This document shows positions 24,528 to 33,098 of a stretch of 64,000 nucleotides of DNA, piece by piece (the first letter of the stretch is position 1; each line of letters starts with the position of its first letter). The translations under genes were made by a program, and so were the position numbers. The DNA lies in assembly GCF_001750145.1 (NCBI RefSeq), contig NZ_CP015732.1, positions 1,674,001 to 1,738,000 of the forward strand. The letters run 5' to 3'. The DNA is from Arthrobacter sp. U41 (GTDB taxonomy: Bacteria; Actinomycetota; Actinomycetes; Actinomycetales; Micrococcaceae). The notes beneath the pieces are model-generated. The model was not told the DNA's origin. It made no database searches and saw only the letters and a program-made list of their open reading frames with translations.

Positions 24528-25946
24528 ATGCCCGTGGAAGAACAAGTACTGCCGCCGCGTCCGCTGCGGCTTCATCCGGTACACGACGAAGGCGCGAAGT
24601 CGTTGGCGCGCCTATATCCGGCCATAGCCGCCCAGTGGGATCCGGACAGGAACTCCATTACGCCGTCCCAGCTCACGTCGGGAAGCAACCGCCCGATCTG
24701 GTGGCTGTGCAACAACCAACACTCCTGGCATGCGACCCCTTACGCGCGAACCAAAGGCCACGGTTGCCCGGCGTGCGCTGGCCTGAGAGCCACCCCAGAA
24801 AACAATCTGGCCGTGGCGAGGCCGGACCTGCTCTCCACGTGGCATCCGGAGCGCAACCGGGCCGAGCTCGGATTGTTGCCCACCGATGTGCTGCCCCAGT
24901 CCAACAAGAAGTTTTGGTGGACGTGCCCCCAAGATCCCACCCACGACTATCAAGCCTCCCCGGCGGCCCGTTTCCGCGGCCGGGGGTGCCCGTACTGCGC
25001 GGGTAAAAAGGTCAATGCTTCAAACAGCCTCGCAGGTGCGAGCCTGATCTTGGCCGCCGAATGGGATCCGGCCAACGACAAGCGCGCCGAAGAAGTCGCC
25101 AGAGGAAGTGATTACCGGGCCGGCTGGATATGCCGGAATGATCCGGACCATCAGTGGGAATCCTTCGTCAGTTCACGGCCAGCAGACGGGGCGGGATGCC
25201 CCTACTGCGACGGGAAGCGGCCCACTGACCGCAATCGTCTGTCCCTGAACAGGCCGGACCTTGCTGACCAATGGCACCCGGCCAAGAACAGTCCCCTGAC
25301 TCCGGCCGACGTGACGACCGGAAGCAACCGTCGGGTCTGGTGGAACTGCCCCCAGGATCCTGCGCACGTGTGGCGTACAGCAGTTCGGGCGCGCGCCCTC
25401 GACGACGACGGTTGCAAACAGTGCGCCCCCGCCATCAGGTCCAGGATCGACATCGCATTGGCGTGTGAGTTCGCGGCCGTGTTTCCCGACGACGTGGACC
25501 CCAAGAGTCAGAAGCGCCTCGAGCTCGGTCATAACCGGCCCCACACCGTCGACATCCTCATCGAGTCCCTACGTATTGTTATCGAGTTCGATGGTTCACA
25601 TACACACAAGGGCGACGACCACGAACAGCGCGACCGACAAAAGACAAAACGGCTCCGCGATGCCGGTTACAGGGTTGTGCGGATCAGGGAAGAACCTTTG
25701 CCCTTGTTGGATCTAAAATTCGACGTGAGCATTGAGCGCACGCGCAGGCCCGACGTCAAGGCGATCACGGACAAGGTCCTGCGGCACGTCACCGAGTTGG
25801 GCTGGGTCAGTCAGGAAGTCACCCGGGATTACCTCGCCTCCGCCGAACCGAAGGCAACGGTGCTGGCCGCTGAAATATACGATTCCCTTCCGCCATCCGA
25901 GCGATTTGTTCCATACAGCGCCCGGAAAGTCCGGAATCGAACATGA
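24528..25946 (+). CDS. Four-zinc-ribbon protein fused to a Vsr/DUF559-like nuclease domain
   Basis: 472 aa. Residues 30-300 hold four related units, each with Trp-rich start, Cys near the middle, His four to eight residues on, and a closing Cys-x2-Cys (CPAC 80-83, CPYC 154-157, CPYC 224-227, CKQC 296-299). Each unit is preceded by a W-x-P-x-x-N type element, as in the DUF4379 zinc-ribbon family. Residues about 303-400 look like a PD-(D/E)xK nuclease of the Vsr/DUF559 sort: HTVDILIESLRIVIEFDGSH (D342, E353) then a helix and YRVVRIRE. ATG 24528 has GAAGGA upstream. It may cleave DNA recognised by the ribbons. Defence or mobile-element functions are inference. Confidence 0.8.
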   Translation: MPVEEQVLPPRPLRLHPVHDEGAKSLARLYPAIAAQWDPDRNSITPSQLTSGSNRPIWWLCNNQHSWHATPYARTKGHGCPACAGLRATPENNLAVARPDLLSTWHPERNRAELGLLPTDVLPQSNKKFWWTCPQDPTHDYQASPAARFRGRGCPYCAGKKVNASNSLAGASLILAAEWDPANDKRAEEVARGSDYRAGWICRNDPDHQWESFVSSRPADGAGCPYCDGKRPTDRNRLSLNRPDLADQWHPAKNSPLTPADVTTGSNRRVWWNCPQDPAHVWRTAVRARALDDDGCKQCAPAIRSRIDIALACEFAAVFPDDVDPKSQKRLELGHNRPHTVDILIESLRIVIEFDGSHTHKGDDHEQRDRQKTKRLRDAGYRVVRIREEPLPLLDLKFDVSIERTRRPDVKAITDKVLRHVTELGWVSQEVTRDYLASAEPKATVLAAEIYDSLPPSERFVPYSARKVRNRT

Positions 25947-25978
25947 CACGGTGACATGGTCAGGTTGCGCCCGCGGAG

Positions 25979-26707
25979 TCAGTCGCCCGGCTGTGAAGCT
26001 CCCGACCAATACACCGTGTGTGAGGTTGGATAGGGCCGTCGCCTCGTCCGTGGATTGAAGTCAGCATCCGTGGCGTAGACAGCCTCTAGCTGGCCGCCCT
26101 CATCAACCATCTTCGCAAGGTCGGACTCCCTCAACTGCTCGATCAACCTTTGCCGGACGGGCTCTATCATCTCGAAGAGAAGATCGTCCATTACTTCGAT
26201 GAGTTCCCGGAAACGCTCAACTAGCGGAGGAGGCAGTGTCTGCGACGCGGTCGCTGCCGTAACGTCCCGCAAGCGAAGTGTTGCGGCATCGAGGAAACCC
26301 ACCGGGAAGGTCGTCGCGAGGTTCGACTGGGAGTGCGCAACTGTGGTGTTCCTGAATGCCCCAACCAGCCCGTGTATGTCTGAATACTCGGCGGGGATGG
26401 CTATGTGCTCGGTCAGTGGCTTTCGAACGTTCGAATGGAAATATGTACGGCAGTATGCAACTACTGCGAAGGCGATTAGGTATGCCCCCGCGTCCTCCTG
26501 CTCCGATCCATCGCCTCGGGACCCAGTCGCGAGATCCAGGGCATGGCGGGCCTCGGCGAGATCCGCCCCGTAGCTCGACAACTCGACGAAGAGCCGGGCG
26601 TCTGCGGAGTCCGGTACGGTTACTACGTTGAAAACTGGTCGCTCAGTGCTGTTCACAGAACCATCATCGCCGACGTCGACCATCCCGGCGTCCGCTGCGG
26701 CTGTCAC
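25979..26707 (-). CDS. Hypothetical protein with HEPN-like RX5H motif
   Basis: 242 aa, mostly helical. The sequence GAFRNTTVAHSQSN contains R119-x5-H125, within the R-x4-6-H pattern that marks HEPN RNases of toxin and abortive-infection systems, preceded by a helix AYLIAFAVVAYCRTYFHSN. No family name is recognised, and the motif is short enough to occur by chance. The gene is convergent with the zinc-ribbon nuclease, 32 nt away. No antitoxin-like gene is adjacent. Confidence 0.6.
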   Translation of the reverse strand: MTAAADAGMVDVGDDGSVNSTERPVFNVVTVPDSADARLFVELSSYGADLAEARHALDLATGSRGDGSEQEDAGAYLIAFAVVAYCRTYFHSNVRKPLTEHIAIPAEYSDIHGLVGAFRNTTVAHSQSNLATTFPVGFLDAATLRLRDVTAATASQTLPPPLVERFRELIEVMDDLLFEMIEPVRQRLIEQLRESDLAKMVDEGGQLEAVYATDADFNPRTRRRPYPTSHTVYWSGASQPGD

Positions 26708-26995
26708 GCATTGTGAGGCGGTCAGTCAGGTTGAGGTGTGTGCCGGCCGCCGATGCATCATTTGAAGACATGTGGGAACATCGCGGCCGGACCCGCGCTG
26801 CACGCCCAGCCGCGTCACCAGAATCCGAGGGAACGACTCGTGGCCGGTGCCTCCCCGCATCGGCGTCGGCCATGTGGTGGCGGGGCTAGCCCCCGCGGAT
26901 GGCAACGGTTCAGGTAACTCAGGAGCTACCGGCCCGTAGGTCGCCGGCGGCCTCGGTATGGCGTGTTCTTTGCTGAATCCGAGAACACTGGATCC

Positions 26996-27736
26996 TCAGT
27001 CGCAGCCAGCCCCGTTCGAGAAGTTCGCGGGATCCTTGAGCGCTTGGGTAAGGGCCGCCACCGGCACGGCGACATACTGGCCGCCGCCACCGGCGTAGGC
27101 CACGCCCACAAGCTTCCCTGATGAATCGACCAGTGGGCTGCCCGAACTGCCATGCTCAATAGGCGCGCTGTTATACATCATCTGCAACGGTGACGAGCCC
27201 AGTGGGTCGCGGTCGTACCGCAACACCCTTCCGCTCGTGGTTGTGAGTTCGCCGCCCAACGGGTACCCGACGGCTGTCACCTCAGCGCCGAGTGGCGGGT
27301 TCGACAGCGCGAGCTGGAGCGTGGCCGGTAGTGGTTCCTTCGTCCACACCAGGGCCAGGTCGGCGATAATGACCGCGCCCACGGCGTTGACCGTTATGTC
27401 CCTGCCGTCGTAGGTGCTTACCTGCAGGAGCGCCGCCCCGCCGACTACGTGGCGGTTCGTGACGAAAACATGATCTGCAATGGCGAAGCCAGACCCGCGC
27501 GAGACACCGCCGCAGCCGATGTTGCGAACACGCAGCGCAGCCCGCTCGTAGGCGCTGAACCCGGACGGGGTGATGATCGGGGCCGGAGCAGTCGGGGACA
27601 CTATCGGCGATGCCGGGGCCAGGGTCCGCGCCGCGCTGGTTACGGGGGGCGGTGGCACAGGTGTGAGTCCGCAGCCTGATAGCGCCAGCAGGCAGAGGAC
27701 GCCTGCGCACGCGACGCGCAGACCCCCGAACGTCAC
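26996..27736 (-). CDS. Trypsin-like serine protease lipoprotein
   Basis: 246 aa. Signal peptide with lipobox LSGC (C22), a Pro/Ala/Thr linker to about 58, then a chymotrypsin-fold protease with the full triad: TNRHVVGG (H96), ADLALV (D126), GSSGSPLV (S200). No PDZ domain, unlike HtrA/DegP. It should be anchored outside the membrane. Its start overlaps the upstream gene by 4 nt (27733-27736), so it is the second gene of a two-gene operon with a coiled-coil membrane protein. Confidence 0.87.
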   Translation of the reverse strand: MTFGGLRVACAGVLCLLALSGCGLTPVPPPPVTSAARTLAPASPIVSPTAPAPIITPSGFSAYERAALRVRNIGCGGVSRGSGFAIADHVFVTNRHVVGGAALLQVSTYDGRDITVNAVGAVIIADLALVWTKEPLPATLQLALSNPPLGAEVTAVGYPLGGELTTTSGRVLRYDRDPLGSSPLQMMYNSAPIEHGSSGSPLVDSSGKLVGVAYAGGGGQYVAVPVAALTQALKDPANFSNGAGCD

Positions 27737-28326
27737 TTCAGTCCCTGGATCTTCTGCGTGAGGCTATCGCTGTCTGCCCGTGCGGTGTTGCACGCCGAGT
27801 TGACGTTCTGCACGAAACTGATCAGGGCGGCCTGATCATAGGCGGCGTAATTCACCAGATAGGTCTGCAGTTTCTGAAGGTCACGTATGCAGGTAGACAA
27901 TTGCGTGCTGACATTCTGGGATGAGGCGACCAGCTCCGCCAGAAGCGCGGTGTCATCCCCGAGCTGGGCCTTCTCGTTGGCGAGGGAGCGGATCCGAGCG
28001 CTGGCGTCGTTGAGCTTGCTCGTCGTGTCATTCAGCTTGCTGTTCGTGTCGCTCAACTGCGAAGTCAGGGACGTGTTCTTCTCCGAGAGCCCATCCCGCT
28101 CGGCCGTCATCGCGGCGAGGTTACGCGAAGTCTTGTCCGCGGTCGCACGCCACTGGCCTGCGGAGTTCGTGCTGAAGGCGTAGGCGGCACCGAGGCCGAG
28201 GAGGCCGACGGCCAAGACGACGATGGTCACAACATATGGCCATTTCCGCGGCCTGCGGTCCCACGGTTGGTGAATCGCTGCCCCGTCCACTTGTGGAAGG
28301 TCTCCTGGACCAGGCTCGTGAGTCAT
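27733..28326 (-). CDS. Membrane-anchored coiled-coil protein
   Basis: 197 aa. A short cytoplasmic N-terminus, one membrane segment (VVTIVVLAVGLLGLGAAYAF), then a long heptad-like coiled coil (about 70-140) with repeated SKLNDTTSKLND, and a C-terminal helical part with two Cys. By positive-inside it should be type II with the coiled coil outside. ATG 28326 follows a G-rich site; TTG 28338 in the same frame is possible. It is coupled to the protease and may present or regulate it. Confidence 0.78.
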   Translation of the reverse strand: MTHEPGPGDLPQVDGAAIHQPWDRRPRKWPYVVTIVVLAVGLLGLGAAYAFSTNSAGQWRATADKTSRNLAAMTAERDGLSEKNTSLTSQLSDTNSKLNDTTSKLNDASARIRSLANEKAQLGDDTALLAELVASSQNVSTQLSTCIRDLQKLQTYLVNYAAYDQAALISFVQNVNSACNTARADSDSLTQKIQGLK

Positions 28327-28338
28327 GTCATCCCCCAA

Positions 28339-28679
28339 TCAAAGTGTGCGCAAACAGCTAAGCAAGATTATGCGGCCCGAACGGCCCTAACAGCTAACGG
28401 CAGCAGGCGGATTTTCTGGCCGTCGGCGTCCGAGGCTATGACCTCTACGCTGATCACGGTGTGTCTGGTGCGCGAGCTTCACGACCCCAGTCCGATACAG
28501 GTGTGTATTGACCGCCCGGTGGGTGCGAGAGGTATCTGATGACGCTCTCGGACCTCGGGCGGGGTGTGGGCACGAGTCGATATACCGTTGTCAGCAAATT
28601 CATCCCAACGCCCATTGGGGAGGTGCTGGCGAGCGCGGATGTGGGGCCTACCGTGGCCGCCCTGAAGTTGCCGCCGAGA
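28339..28679. other. Intergenic region with no supported gene
   Basis: A plus-strand frame from 28539 is open but has no ribosome-binding site and runs into the convergent XRE gene. The region holds the second 51-nt repeat copy. Confidence 0.5.
28583..28633 (+). repeat. 51-nt imperfect repeat, copy 2
   Basis: Second copy of the element at 24345-24395, same strand, 42 of 51 bases identical and no gaps. Confidence 0.7.
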
Positions 28680-28991
28680 CTAATTGCCCATGGGTCGCCG
28701 ACGGCCCCGGTAAGGGGAAGTCTTGGCAGCCGAATCCGGCGGGAGAAGAAGTTGGCTGATCGGTACGTCCAGAACGTCAGCGATATCCCAAAGACGCTCG
28801 TAGGCTACGCTCTTCCGGCCCCACTCGATGCCGATCACCATATTTCTGCTCAGCCCCGACTCCAGAGCCAGTGCTTCCTGCGAGAGGCCCTGCCCGAGTC
28901 GTAGCTCACGGATTCGCGCCCCGACCATTGCCCTGCGTTCAGCCCACCGGCGTGTCTGCTCCTCGGAGGACTGGTGCGGGCGGGTGGGCAT
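28680..28991 (-). CDS. XRE-family transcriptional regulator
   Basis: 103 aa with a Cro/CI-type helix-turn-helix at about 25-80: IRELRLGQGLSQEALALESG then SRNMVIGIEWGRKSVAYERL and a closing helix. No sensor domain. It is divergent from the intein-like gene, whose ATG is 88 nt away, and may repress it. Its function as regulator of a mobile element gene is inference. Confidence 0.83.
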   Translation of the reverse strand: MPTRPHQSSEEQTRRWAERRAMVGARIRELRLGQGLSQEALALESGLSRNMVIGIEWGRKSVAYERLWDIADVLDVPISQLLLPPDSAAKTSPYRGRRRPMGN

Positions 28992-29079
28992 TCATCCATG
29001 TCAACCGAGATTGTCAGTCTTGTCTGCTCCACTAGCTGTACATGAAAAAGTGGGGCAGGCGAGAGGAGACGTGAAGTCG

Positions 29080-30252
29080 ATGTATTTGGAAGCTAGCGGT
29101 ACTTCGGATTTATCGGAGAATGGCGGCTCGGACGGGCAAGCGTCAACCACGGTGGACATCGCGAAAACGACAACGGTGGGTGTTCCCGGCCGCGGCCTTT
29201 GCGTCCCGGTCTCGGCAGTTCCCGAATGGCCCGCAGTGGCGCTGACACATCGAGTTGCCACGCCTTCCGGCTGGAAATCGGTCGCCGATCTGATAGTAGG
29301 CGACACTGTCTTCGACGGAGACGGCAACTGGCAAAGGGTGGACAGGGACACTTCAGTATTCCGGAATCTCGACTGCTACTCGGTGACTTTCGATGACGGT
29401 CAGCAGATCACGGCCGCAGCCTCGCACACGTGGACTGTCGAGACCCGCAATGGTCACGACAGTGGCTTTGTCGAACTAACGGTTTCCACCACAGAGCTGG
29501 CACGCATGAAGCTATTCCGCAGGTCCGCAATTAGCGTTCCGGTCGCCGAACGGCTGAGTCCCGATCTTGATCTCCCGGTCGATCCATACCTTTTTGGCTA
29601 CTGGCTCGGCGATGGCTACTCCGCAAACGGCGCCATCTCTGTGGGGCGGAATGACGTAGAAGAAGTGACCACCCTACTTCAGGACGTTCTGCTTTCCTAC
29701 GAGATGTTGTCCTCGACCTACTACGACTACAACCTGGCCCACTGCCTCAACGTCCGGAACGTGACGAAGCCGTCTCGCGGCGCGGTGAACCAGTCGCTCT
29801 TTCAGCGGCTGCGGACCTTGGGGGTGCTGCGCAACAAGCATGTTCCGGATGTGTACCTCTTTGCTGGGACTGAGCAACGCCGCGCACTCTTGCAGGGCTT
29901 GGTCGACTCAGACGGCAATGTGACAAACAGGAAGGGGCAGGTCCAGTTCGTTAACACGAACCGGCGGATTCTCGACGGTTTCGTGGAAATAGCCCGATCG
30001 TTGGGCTATAAGCCCAGTGTGCGCGCCCATCCGACGGCGGGCTGGCTGGCAGTGTTCCAGGTTGCTGACGACTATCCGGTCGCCCGGATCCAGCGCAAAG
30101 CGTCACGCCTTGTCCCCGGCGGCCGCATGGCCTCACGCCGCTACATCCGGTCTGTGCTGCCAGTAAGGTCGGTTCACCTTAAGGGCATCGGCATCGATAC
30201 CGATGCCCACCAGTTCCAGGTTGAGGGTGGAATTCTCGCACACTGCCTGTAG
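29080..30252 (+). CDS. Orphan intein-like protein with LAGLIDADG-type endonuclease domain
   Basis: 390 aa. Intein block A/N2-like TPSGWKSVADLIVGDTVFDG (61-80), block B-like DGQQITAAASHTWTV (with H116), endonuclease blocks YLFGYWLGDGYSA (170-182) and ALLQGLVDSDGNV (269-281) with their acidic residues, and a block F/G-like C-terminus (IGIDTDAHQFQVEGGILAH). The splice ends are degenerate. There is no obvious block A nucleophile: it begins ALTHRVATP, as in Ala-type inteins. The C-terminus reads HCL-stop instead of His-Asn plus extein. No host-protein exteins are recognisable, so it may be a free-standing homing endonuclease or a fossil. AGGAG lies 11 nt before ATG 29080; GTG 29071 is possible. 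Confidence 0.8.
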   Translation: MYLEASGTSDLSENGGSDGQASTTVDIAKTTTVGVPGRGLCVPVSAVPEWPAVALTHRVATPSGWKSVADLIVGDTVFDGDGNWQRVDRDTSVFRNLDCYSVTFDDGQQITAAASHTWTVETRNGHDSGFVELTVSTTELARMKLFRRSAISVPVAERLSPDLDLPVDPYLFGYWLGDGYSANGAISVGRNDVEEVTTLLQDVLLSYEMLSSTYYDYNLAHCLNVRNVTKPSRGAVNQSLFQRLRTLGVLRNKHVPDVYLFAGTEQRRALLQGLVDSDGNVTNRKGQVQFVNTNRRILDGFVEIARSLGYKPSVRAHPTAGWLAVFQVADDYPVARIQRKASRLVPGGRMASRRYIRSVLPVRSVHLKGIGIDTDAHQFQVEGGILAHCL

Positions 30253-30808
30253 AACACCCGCGACTTCGACCCGCGCCCGTGGCTCCGCCAGCCTTGGGGC
30301 CGGCAGCTTCTGGGCAAGAAAGTACGGTCACCACTGTCCTATCGACTGCCCGGACACCTGCGTCTCTCGCGATGATGTGGCGGGCGCCACGGCCTCGGCG
30401 TCTCTCCAAGGTCCTAGCGCCGCGCGGCGCCCGTGGGCGCACCTGCGTCTCTTGCCACGATGGACCCGCCAGGTCAAGGTGGTCTTTGTCCAAAGGGGCC
30501 TGGCCTCCAAGAGGCGGCATTCGGCCGGCGTACCCCTGGCAGTAGTGGTCGGACTGACAGCCTTGCAATCGACCGCGCCCCTAGTGCTGAGCGATACCGC
30601 CTACCCCGTGCCGGAATGTCGAGCAAGGTCCTGACTTGTTGGTGTCGACCTGATGCAGACGGCGCCGCTTCATCCGACTTTTTCCTCCGCCGTTCGCGGG
30701 GCAAGACATGCCGATAACGTCCAATCGCGCGACGCCGGTCCCTACTCGGGAGGCCACTGTTACGCGGTTCTCCTCCGCCTAGTCCATTAGGTCTTTGCGC
30801 CTCAACAA
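30253..30808. other. Intergenic region with no supported gene
   Basis: Directly after the TAG of the intein-like gene the same frame stays open for about 40 codons (NTRDFDPRPWLRQPWG) and may be extein relic. The longer minus-strand frame over this stretch is Arg-rich and unconvincing. Confidence 0.4.
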
Positions 30809-31042
30809 TTAGGACCGCCCACTGGGGGCGGCCCTGGTCATCTGTTGGGACTGGTGAGCACAATGACGAAGCGCCCACTCTGCGATCATCACCCCGAGCA
30901 CGACGACCCCATAAAGGGTCGTCGCGAACCCACCGATCTGACCGGTCACGATTAGTACACCGAGGACCACCATCAACCAGCCAAAGTACCCGCGGGGCGA
31001 CCACCCCGCGGCGCTTTGCTGTCGTGCGCTCCATCTGAACAC
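30809..31042 (-). CDS. Small two-helix membrane protein
   Basis: 77 aa from GTG 31042. Two hydrophobic segments (YFGWLMVVLGVLIVTGQI and TLYGVVVLGVMIAEWAL) flanked by basic ends. No family recognised. The ribosome-binding site is weak (GGGAC), but the membrane pattern is unlikely in a shadow frame. Confidence 0.5.
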   Translation of the reverse strand: MFRWSARQQSAAGWSPRGYFGWLMVVLGVLIVTGQIGGFATTLYGVVVLGVMIAEWALRHCAHQSQQMTRAAPSGRS

Positions 31043-31655
31043 CGTCCCGTTGACTTTGGAATGCCCGAAGAGTACGCCCGCGAAGGGCGGCGCGTACAGC
31101 CAAATCAGGCCGCGCGGCCAGCCGCCGCACAGCTGCCTGGACAGGCACGCCCAACCTACGCTGCCATAGGTGCTGACGACGGCAATGTCGTAGGTAATGA
31201 CAGCGTCATCAATACCTACGTTGACGTAGGCAATGACGACGTTGACTTGGTCGATGGCGAGCCTGGAAGTCGTCGGTGTCGGGGACGCTTGCGCTCAGGC
31301 TGGAGGCCTGCCCGGTGGTGGACTCATTGACAGCAGCGGTTGGCAGGCCCTGCCGCCGGACCGTAGGGCAACGTCGTTGGACGGGTGGGGGTGACCCCCC
31401 ACGGCTTTCCCCCACCGCCCGCGCGTGATAGCGCCTAAGGTGCCGTACGAGTTCCAAAGTTCCGCATCGTGGAAGTTTCGGTCCAAAATTAACGGAGGAA
31501 GCCGCTCGGCCCGAAGCCCGGCCTCCAGCGTGGTCCGGACTGATGAGCTGGAGGCCGCTGGGGACGGTAGCGTCTGAGCCTTGGGAGCGGAACGCCATGC
31601 TCGTCGGATACCGGCGCGGCCGTGCTCCTCCCATGTGGACCCCCGGCCCGGCGGG
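31043..31655. other. Gene-poor region with repeated CGTAGG motifs
   Basis: No frame here gives a convincing product. It contains the hairpin/repeat cluster at 31155-31230. Confidence 0.45.
31155..31230. repeat. Cluster of CGTAGG/CCTACG motifs with a composite hairpin
   Basis: CCTACG occurs at 31155-31160 and 31215-31220; CGTAGG at 31189-31194 and 31225-31230. Between 31189 and 31220 the arms CGTAGGTA and TACCTACG (8 bp) enclose an inner ATGAC/GTCAT stem with an AGC loop and a 3-nt bulge. Confidence 0.65.
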
Positions 31656-32177
31656 CTACTCCAGGTCATGCAGCTGGGACCTAAGCCTGGCGAACAACTC
31701 CTCATCCGTCGGCCGTGCCGGGGCGGGTGCAGGCCGTGCCGGGACACGGTCCGGGACAGGTGGGGGTTCGGGTTCGCGTGCGGGTGCAGGCGGAGCCGGA
31801 ACGCCGGCCGGCCCTGCCTGACGAAGCGGCTCAGCCTGCCCGGCGGTGTCCCGGAAGGCTCGATCCCATCCGGCCAGCTCCTCTCTGGCGACCCACTTGC
31901 GGGTCCCATCCCAACGGGGGATGTAGGCGGGCGCAGGAGGCGCCACGGGCTTGGCCTTGGGCAGCTTGGCAACCTTGGGTGGCCTTGGCCCCGCCTTCGC
32001 CTGGGCGCGGCGGACTGCGATGCAGCAGGCCGTGAGCGACGCTAGGCCGATGATGATCAGGAAGATCCACCACAGGTAATAGACAATGAACGCCGCAAAG
32101 AGAAGCCCCCAGAGCCCCGTCCCGGCCGCCCCAAGCCCGACCAGCCCTGCGGCGGAACCGCCTTTCCTCCGAGCCAT
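31656..32177 (-). CDS. Membrane protein with proline-rich cytoplasmic tail
   Basis: 173 aa. One or two hydrophobic segments (LLFAAFIVYYLWWIFLIIIG and LASLTACCIAV) near the N-terminus, then a long Pro/Ala/Arg tail ending in a short acidic helix (TDEELFARLRSQLHDLE). ATG 32177 follows AAGGG by 7 nt; TTG 32195 is in the same frame. No family recognised. Confidence 0.6.
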   Translation of the reverse strand: MARRKGGSAAGLVGLGAAGTGLWGLLFAAFIVYYLWWIFLIIIGLASLTACCIAVRRAQAKAGPRPPKVAKLPKAKPVAPPAPAYIPRWDGTRKWVAREELAGWDRAFRDTAGQAEPLRQAGPAGVPAPPAPAREPEPPPVPDRVPARPAPAPARPTDEELFARLRSQLHDLE

Positions 32178-32195
32178 CTCCCCACCCTTCAGCAA

Positions 32196-32810
32196 GTTTG
32201 ACGAATGGGCTCATAGTCTCACCCCGGGCCCATGAAAAACAGATCCGCTGGACCTGTATCCGGCTCCGCAGTCATGCTCACGCCGTAGCCGGAAGGTAGC
32301 CCTTGACGACCGTCCGCTAGCTGTCGCTGTTCTGGGGGATGGGAGGGCGAAATTAGGCCATCAGGGCTTCAGCTGTTGTGCCGGCGATGGGCGCATCCGA
32401 CAAGCAGATCTCCGTTAATTTGGGGGCGGCGATGTGCTCAGCGCCGCACATGGGCCGTACTCGGGCAGGAAGGTGGCATACGCCGTCGGGGCGCGGAGTA
32501 AACGGTAGTGGTAACACTGCCGCCGGCCGGTTGCAGAATCATCGGCGCTCGGGGCCTTAGCCTCCTGGCCCAGCGGTGGGCCCGCGAAGGTCCCTGGCGA
32601 TGGACACTGCACGCCGTGTTCCAGTCCTCTCATCCCAGCAGGGGCAGGAACAACGCCTCCCACGTCATGCGTACGACCGGCTTCACGCACTCCTGCGCCG
32701 CCGGTCAACAGCGCGCCGGTGGCCCGTTTGGTGACGCTATCAGGCGGGACCGTGATCCCAGTGCCGCGCGCCGGTAGCGTCGTCAGAAATTCCACACACA
32801 GGGGCCGCTG
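32196..32810. other. Intergenic region with no supported gene
   Basis: Open frames exist on both strands but none has a ribosome-binding site plus recognisable product. Nothing else is seen. Confidence 0.5.
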
Positions 32811-33098
32811 CTACCGCACATCGGGAACGACCGAAGAGGAGAACTTGGCTCCCCTGCGCAGAGAGTTGGAGCGCCACTGATGTGGCTTGGCGACGGGGAA
32901 AGTGTCGACGAGCGGCTGGCACTCGCCGCAGGGCGGGTCGCTCCGCGAAAACCCGAGCTGGTGGCCCCAGGCAGCCTTGGCTGCGCAGGGACCGCAGAGG
33001 CCAAGACGCTGGTAATGGCGTTTGGTGGTGTCAAAGATCCTGGCCTGACGAAGCGATTCGGGAGAATCGTTCGCAGGCTGGGAGCGAATTTCGGTCAC
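32811..33098 (-). CDS. Small Cys-rich protein, putative zinc finger
   Basis: 95 aa from GTG 33098, with AAGGGG 5 nt upstream. The centre has two Cys pairs, LGLCGPCAAKAAWGHQ and DPPCGECQPL, spaced 21 residues, which could bind one zinc. The C-terminus is basic. The evidence for coding is the start signal and the paired Cys; no family recognised. It lies on the outer edge of the integration module. Confidence 0.55.
   Translation of the reverse strand: MTEIRSQPANDSPESLRQARIFDTTKRHYQRLGLCGPCAAKAAWGHQLGFSRSDPPCGECQPLVDTFPVAKPHQWRSNSLRRGAKFSSSVVPDVR

Noticed and set aside
28539..28904. 121-codon plus-strand frame containing the second 51-nt repeat
   Set aside because: No ribosome-binding site, no recognisable protein, and it runs across the XRE regulator gene on the other strand.
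30474..31154. 226-codon minus-strand frame after the intein-like gene
   Set aside because: Very Arg-rich, no start signal, and in conflict with the more convincing small membrane protein at 30809-31042.
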